A DNA stretch of 24,396 nt, taken from the NCBI GenBank assembly GCA_023231475.1, contig JALJEE010000227.1, positions 1 through 24,396 on the forward strand. Direction: 5' to 3'. Made by a program: the position numbers and the translations under genes. How positions within the stretch are numbered: the first letter of the stretch is position 1; every line of letters begins with the position of its first letter. Positions 19,900 through 24,396 of this stretch are shown in pieces. Below the pieces are notes generated by a model. The model was not told where the DNA came from, made no database searches, and saw only the letters and a list, made by a program, of their open reading frames with translations. This DNA comes from Seison nebaliae (lineage: Eukaryota; Rotifera; Pararotatoria; Seisonacea; Seisonidae).

Positions 19900-20099
19900 C
19901 AGTAACATTTTTTCGCTCACATTGTTTTCAGTTCTATAATTTCTATTTGGTTATTGTGTCCATAGTTAATAAAATATGATTTGAAATGAAGTAATTGATG
20001 AAGAGAATTATTATTATTATTAATTTTATCTCGTGGTAAATCGTAGTATCGAATAGTATGAAAAAAGATTCAGTGAACGTGGAAAGCATTAGTATAAGT
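19900..20099. other. 3' flank of the coiled-coil gene
   Basis: Contains AATAAAATATG at about 19968-19978, about 70 nt past the stop; its AATAAA could be the poly(A) signal. Nothing else is seen. Confidence 0.4.
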
Positions 20100-20445
20100 A
20101 GTAAAAGAAGTGAGAGGATTCGAAACTGAAATTTTGTCCAGGAGAGAAAAAAATCGACGTGAAAAGAGAATAGGCAGTGGAAGAACTAAATTGTTAAAAA
20201 GTTGTAGACGTAATTTTAAAGAAATTAATTTCGTTTTGGGAGAGAAAGAGAAAAATGAATTGCATAATTTATTTCGAATGTGATCGAAGGCGAAAGAGGA
20301 GAGACAACGGAGATCGATGGTTGAACCAAGAAAGACAGTTAAGGATTTAAGTGGAATTGAGGAGAAAGAAATGAAAGAATTGAGAAGAAAGGAATTTATG
20401 GATACCCCCCTCTGGGGAGAAGAACAGATAATTGTCGGTATGACC
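20100..20445 (-). pseudogene. LINE thumb-region remnant
   Basis: On the minus strand a frame reads FLGSTIDLRCLSSF, then FDHIRNKLCNSFFSFSPKTK and LISLKLRLQLFNNL. It aligns with FLGIKIDNRKKSS...FLRTFYSFYIR...LKLKLF in the + strand LINE (about 5745-5885). It also matches LDRIRNKFCRVFFSFSSKTK in the minus-strand copy near 23340-23410. RT motifs and the C-terminal block are not seen here. The fragment ends near a GC-rich patch (CCCCCCTCTGGGG at 20405-20417). Homology is by eye but supported by two other copies. Confidence 0.65.
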
Positions 20446-20508
20446 GTTCATATTATTTCGATCATTTAGAAAATGTTACAAAATGAATGGTTCATTTCAT
20501 CTAATTTC

Positions 20509-20796
20509 TAGTGCTGTGAATATGATCCGTGAGTCCAAAGTGATAAGACTCGAGTCCTCCATACATTTTGGAAAAAAAAACCCAGACGTGCTAAGAGTCC
20601 TATACATACAAGGCTCGTAGCTATTAGCCAGACTCATGCTTTGGCTCGAGCCCTCTCATGAAGTATATTTAACAAGGCAACGTCATCCACGTGTCACTCA
20701 CCAATCAAAATAAAAAAAGCACCAAAAAATGCGAAATTATTTTTCATGAAGGAATATGCTATTCTTAAGGGCGCCCGTGCCCAAATATGTGCACTA
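20509..20796. mobile_element. Possible hAT-type terminal sequence or MITE
   Basis: The segment opens TAGTGCTGTGAA, close to the hAT terminal form CAGTGnTG. It then has several scattered GACTC/GAGTCC/CTCGAG subterminal words (20531-20660), a known habit of hAT ends. It closes with GGGCGCCCGTGCCC and ATATGTGCACTA, whose last six bases complement the first six. CTAATTT occurs at 20501-20507 and 20794-20800, a possible 7-8 bp target duplication. It is more GC-rich than its surroundings. No transposase is present. The terminal repeats beyond six bases are weak, so the boundaries are tentative. Confidence 0.4.
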
Positions 20797-21395
20797 ATTT
20801 AATTATTTCGATGCTTAATAATGCTAATAAAGAAGATAAGCTTGTACAGTAGCAAATTGTCTTTGAATAATTTGTGATTGATTATATATTTTATAAACTT
20901 TAAAGTTTTAGCTTTGTAGCATGTGCTTGTAATATTAAGTAATTGGAGAATATTTCGAGGTTGCTGAACAGTTGCTGCGTTTTATTTGGAAATTTGAAGA
21001 GTTGTATATAAATTTGGATAAATTATTGTGCCGTTCAATAAAAAGTTTAATGAAATATTAAGTAATTGGAGAATATTTCGACCAAACGAACCGAATTGTA
21101 GCGATTACGAAACATATTATTTTGGCGAGTGAAGTGTGGAAGACATTCTATGGTATGATATTCGACAATGGCATATAAGAAGGGATTTATGAGTCTCCAA
21201 ATTTATGAATAATAATGATGTCAATCATTTGTTTGATATAAGATGACCAAATAAAAATTCTTCACCAGTTTCTCATCATTCATTTTCATATTCTTTATCC
21301 CATTTCGACAAAACTTTCTTGAAATTCAATGATTAACTTCCAATAACATATTACTAATTTTTTTATCTATTATTTTCCTTCTAACAGATAGAAAA
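20797..21395. other. Intergenic with a 28-bp direct repeat
   Basis: No gene is seen. AATATTAAGTAATTGGAGAA plus TATTTCGA occurs at 20931-20958 and again at 21054-21081. Just before the next ATG, TTCTAACAG (about 21379-21387) resembles a 3' splice site and may end a 5' UTR intron. Confidence 0.55.
20931..21081 (+). repeat. 28-bp direct repeat, 123 bp apart
   Basis: Two identical 28-bp copies (20931-20958 and 21054-21081) flank 95 bp of unrelated sequence. This is longer than a typical target-site duplication for a DNA transposon. A local duplication or a long LINE-type target-site duplication are both possible. Confidence 0.75.
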
Positions 21396-22409
21396 ATGAT
21401 TTACATTTCTCCTAAGAAATTACATTTTTTATTATTAAAAGAATTGAGTAAATTTATTGATTGTTCCCGAGAAATTCCGACTACGAATGAAGAAATTGGT
21501 ATATTTCTAAAGAAAATGGTCGAATGTTATATTGAACAGATAAAGAATATTGAGAGTAACGTCAATCCGTTCTATGAATTAATGAAAGATATAAATGAAG
21601 TTGATGAAGAGAGTTTAGAAAGTAAGGACAATTTCGATGAAGATAATTTAGAAAATAAAGACAATTTCAATGAAGACAAAGAAAACATTTTTCGACAAAA
21701 TAACTATATGATGAATGATGAATGCGAAGAGAATATTGATGCTAAGGATATTTATGTATGTGAAGAGAATGTTGAATGTGAAGAGAATGCTGAATGTCAA
21801 GATAATGTTGAATGTCAAGATAATGTTGAATGGGAAGATAGTGTTGATGATCAATTCGAATCTGAAAAAAACGATGAAGAATACGAATTAGTTTTCGAAC
21901 CAAATATTGATTGTAACGATGAAGAACACGAATTAGATACTCAGCCTATAATCGATTATAAGAATGAGGACGACGATCTGATGGATGACTTTAATGATAA
22001 AACGATTCCCGAAAAATTATTGTACGACTCTATTAAAATTGCCGAAATCCAGGAATGGAGAAAGAGAACCGGTAAAGGATTTTTATCTGCGAAACAGAAG
22101 TTTAAAAAAATTAAAAATAAATCAACGTTTTACAGATATTTGAAGATGGATTTTGCAAAATTGCCGATAACGAGTTCTTGTAAAATTATTTCAAAAAATA
22201 CTTTCCAGGAATTCCAGAACCTTCGTTCCAAAAAAATGCCAGTTCATGATGGGACTCTTCGCAAAATTACTGTCGAACAGGCAAATAAACTTGAAATTTC
22301 CAAACAAAATTTCGTGGCATCAGCTGGATGGTTATACCTGTTCAAGAAGAAAAATAAAATAGTAAGTAGAAAAATTACTAAATTTAGGAATAAGAAGACG
22401 GAGACGTAG
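21396..22409 (+). CDS. Acidic protein with pogo/CENP-B-like helix-turn-helix, intronless
   Basis: The frame encodes 337 residues from the ATG at 21396. Residues 1-60 are helical with no known motif. Residues about 64-202 are strongly acidic and include repeated CEENVE/CQDNVE units. Residues 211-252 (KLLYDSIKIAEIQEWRKRTG through KNKSTFYRYLK) look like a first helix-turn-helix of the psq/pogo type. Residues about 285-331 contain FVASAGWLYLFKKKNKIVSR, which fits the CENP-B/Tc5 second DNA-binding helix-turn-helix (F-x-A-S-x-G-W-L-x-x-F-K-K-R). The DDE catalytic domain of a pogo/Tigger transposase is missing. This is therefore either a domesticated DNA-binding protein or a truncated transposase. 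The protein is intact and keeps its frame, which favours a host gene. A LINE 3'-end copy lies 87 bp past the stop. Confidence 0.7.
   Translation: MIYISPKKLHFLLLKELSKFIDCSREIPTTNEEIGIFLKKMVECYIEQIKNIESNVNPFYELMKDINEVDEESLESKDNFDEDNLENKDNFNEDKENIFRQNNYMMNDECEENIDAKDIYVCEENVECEENAECQDNVECQDNVEWEDSVDDQFESEKNDEEYELVFEPNIDCNDEEHELDTQPIIDYKNEDDDLMDDFNDKTIPEKLLYDSIKIAEIQEWRKRTGKGFLSAKQKFKKIKNKSTFYRYLKMDFAKLPITSSCKIISKNTFQEFQNLRSKKMPVHDGTLRKITVEQANKLEISKQNFVASAGWLYLFKKKNKIVSRKITKFRNKKTET
21756..21845 (+). repeat. 18-bp tandem repeat coding for acidic hexads
   Basis: About four to five copies of an 18-bp unit (GAATGTGAAGAGAATGTT-like, later GAATGTCAAGATAATGTT) encode CEENVE, CEENAE, CQDNVE, CQDNVE and a decayed WEDSV. 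Longer units SKDNFDEDNLE/NKDNFNEDKE precede it at about 21618-21690. The array is likely to vary in copy number. Confidence 0.8.
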
Positions 22410-22496
22410 AAGAACAATATTAACAAAACAATTCGAGAATTTCAAGAGATGAAACAAACATTCATTATTTCATTGTGATCTATTTCATTTCCTTTT

Positions 22497-22560
22497 TAAT
22501 TTACCCCGAGGGGATTGAATTTAATAATAAATAAATAAAAAATAATCTTAAAATAATCTA
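22497..22560 (+). mobile_element. LINE 3'-end remnant (copy D)
   Basis: The core at 22497-22527 matches the other 3' ends, with a small shift after GGGGAT. The frame reads FHFLFNLPRGLNL and then runs into an AATAAATAAATAAAAA tail. Only the last about 13 codons can be recognised. It sits 87 bp past the stop of the HTH gene, probably within its 3' UTR, and could supply its poly(A) signal. Confidence 0.6.
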
Positions 22561-22769
22561 TCTTAAAAAATGGACTGTTCTTGTAATGCACATAAATCCA
22601 TACCATGGATTAATTTTAAATATCTAAAGAACATATATAAACATAGATAAAAAAAAGTTATGGATATACCGATAAAATTTAATATTGGGGTCTCTCAATC
22701 TTCTTTTCTTTTCAAAATCGACAAAGTTTCTTCTTTTACTTTTAATATTATATTTAGAGAAATGAGATA
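22561..22769. other. Spacer between LINE remnants
   Basis: AT-rich, with no frame that matches the LINE or any known family. Confidence 0.4.
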
Positions 22770-22930
22770 TCATATAATATATAATCGAATGCTTTGAAAA
22801 CATCGAGAAAGACAAGATGTAGGGACAGCTTTCGTTCTCGGGCAATCGAAATAGTTGAGCGAACAAAAATAAACCGGGGATAGATCCCTCAGCAGGACGA
22901 ACGATAAGCAAATTGGATACCGAAATAGAA
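22770..22930 (-). pseudogene. Isolated RT motif-A fragment
   Basis: The minus strand reads IQFAYRSSC, a stop, then IARERKLSLHLVFLDVFKAF and D. This matches FQFAYRSYC ... FSFIDVSKAFD of the RT copy at 266-1536. The fragment lies downstream, on the same strand, of a copy that already has its own motif A (about 23830-23880). It is therefore a second, partial copy and not the continuation of the first. It ends within about 15 codons of motif A. Confidence 0.7.
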
Positions 22931-22934
22931 TGAG

Positions 22935-23960
22935 ATTCTCAAAAAATTTCAGCAGAAACACAGAGATACATATCGGGAAGCGTTATGTTGAGATGAAATT
23001 TTTAAAGTGTATCTGACAGTGTATGTGAAAACCGAATGGGTGTGAAAAGGATGGATATCGGAAGGATGACTAGAGAGTGAATCGGAATTGTTAAATTTAT
23101 CACAAAGTGACGACGTAGAAGAATTGGAAGTGGTAGGATATTCACAGTAGCGAAAAGAAGTGAGCGATTACATCTATGAAAACAGTAGATCATTTTCCTA
23201 ATGGGCCGATTATAAGCTCGGTCTAAGGACAGAAAAAACCCATGAGAACATAGAAAGATGGTCTCCAAAAAATACAATGGTAGCACTAGGCTGAGTAGTG
23301 AGCCTAGTAGGCTCCTGAATAGTGAAAGACGGATCTTAAACGGGACGAATTTGGTTTTAGAAGAGAAGGAGAAAAAAACCCTACAGAATTTGTTTCGGAT
23401 ACGATCGAGAGAGCTGACGAAAAAGAGCGCATATCAATTAGCGAGCCTAAGAAGATAGATAGAAGCGAGCCATTTCGATTCGTTTATAGCAATCCCTCTT
23501 TCAGTAAGAAGACGAGATATCCGTAGATAAGATTTCTTCAAAACGCGAAGTGAACGATGCATGATCACGAAATCGTCAACATAAGCCATGGCGTGCGGGA
23601 ATAAGAAATAACCAATGACGACACTATTACTTTTATTAAGTTCGCGGAGGGCTCCGTCAATTGCCAAGCCAAATAACCAGAGACCTAGGATCGTACCCCC
23701 GACGTACTCCTTTGGAAGTGGCTACTGGAGTTATCACCGTGAACTACGCATCCAGAGGAATTGTAGGAGAAGTGGGCGAGAAACTTGAGAATAGAATATG
23801 GGACGGGTTGAAGCAGGAGATAATCAAATGCAAAAGAAACGTTGACCGGATCGAATGCCTTTGAAACGTCGAAGAAGAGAAGATGTAGAAAAGATCGAAT
23901 TTACAGAACAGGAAGGTCGATTACGAGTGATGGAAGTAATTGTTGCACTAGTTTAATGCT
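22935..23960 (-). pseudogene. Second LINE copy, relatively GC-rich, frame-broken
   Basis: Reading down the minus strand: FLHLLFFDVSKAFDPVN (motif A, about 23880-23828); GVRRG and, one frame over, WLFGLAIDGALREL (motif B, about 23735-23640); and AMAYVDDFVIMHRSL (motif C, about 23590). Then follow LDRIRNKFCRVFFSFSSKTK in another frame, SLDRAYNRPIRKMIYCFHRC (23230-23165) and FTPIRFSHTLSDTL. At least two frameshifts and several stops break it. Motif C is YVDD, not YADD. The base composition is clearly richer in G+C than the copies at 266 and 5335, so it is a separate subfamily or a different arrival. Its 3' end is lost at the junction with the fragment at 22770-22930. Confidence 0.82.
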
Positions 23961-24396
23961 AATAATTAGCTATTAAAAGAATTTTTTTTTCCTTCCAGAT
24001 TATTCCCTTATCTTAAGATAAGACTGTATAAGAAATACATTCCATTTAAATACATTTATTACAATAATATAATTTAAATTTGTTGAAAGGGTACGAAACG
24101 TTACGTCTTGTAATTTGAAAGTGAATCGACCAGATAAACAAAGAATTGTTTATTAAAGAAGGCACGATAAACGATACCGATCCGGTAGCCTAAATGAACA
24201 TCGAAAGGAAACGAGAAAACCAACGAACTTCAAAACTAAACGAATATTTAAATTTAATTAAATAAATAAAAATACATTTTAAAAGTATAAAACGAAAATT
24301 GGAACAATATAAAATTCGAACTAAAATTCATTTCACCAAAAGTATAAAGATAGAACTTTTGTGGTAAGTGAAACAGAATTAGAATTGAAAAATGAC
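23961..24396. other. AT-rich end of window, no gene seen
   Basis: No open frame of note, no LINE homology and no RNA gene was recognised. Confidence 0.5.

Noticed and set aside
23258-23458. 66-codon + frame rich in Arg/Lys/Glu
   Set aside because: It is antisense to the LINE thumb region read on the minus strand, whose homology is supported by two other copies.
1-24396. tRNA, rRNA, CRISPR or bacterial signals
   Set aside because: No tRNA-like B box with a matching cloverleaf, no rRNA core sequence, and no regular spaced repeats were found. The spliced genes show that the DNA is eukaryotic.

Overview
The window is AT-rich nuclear DNA from a eukaryote with a compact genome, most likely a small-genome invertebrate. 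The lineage is inferred and I cannot name the species. Three genes are split by very short introns: 21 of 22 are 39-67 nt and one is 86 nt. In all three genes the reconstructed exon lengths sum to a multiple of three. Several other genes are intronless, and neighbouring genes lie close together. Remains of APE-type non-LTR retrotransposons (LINEs) and a possible hAT remnant fill the space between gene clusters.

Left third (1-6430): a broken LINE reverse transcriptase on the minus strand (about 266-1536). Next is an intronless gene for a PIN/NYN-like nuclease-fold protein (+, 1687-2358). It converges, with a 50-bp gap, on a 14-exon NMD3 gene (-, 4475-2409; 60S ribosome export adaptor). A second broken LINE (+, about 5335-6372) ends against an inverted copy of its own 3' end.

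Middle (6430-11288): mostly gene-poor. It holds a LINE endonuclease fragment and two unassigned open frames.

Gene cluster (11289-19899): a 6-exon ceramide synthase (+) converges on an intronless RELCH/KIAA1468 homologue (-; Rab11/OSBP-linked LisH-HEAT protein). RELCH is divergent from an intronless gene for a basic AT-hook-like protein with a C-terminal membrane anchor (+). A 5-exon coiled-coil gene with a tandem duplication (+) follows.

Right end (20100-24396): a LINE remnant (-), a possible hAT-type MITE, an intronless gene for an acidic protein with a pogo/CENP-B-like helix-turn-helix (+), a fourth copy of the LINE 3' end, and a scrambled, noticeably more GC-rich LINE copy (-).

Two points stand out. 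First, the splice sites inferred by homology and frame are atypical: 19 of 22 donors begin GTT, and 9 of 22 acceptors end AAG. Second, four short copies of a 31-bp LINE 3' end carry a CCCCGAGGGG core. It encodes the protein C-terminus NLPRGDLIL-stop and runs into an A-rich (TAAA)n-like tail in three copies. The housekeeping genes (NMD3, ceramide synthase, RELCH) act in separate processes: ribosome export, sphingolipid synthesis, and endosome-Golgi cholesterol traffic. I see no operon-like functional grouping.
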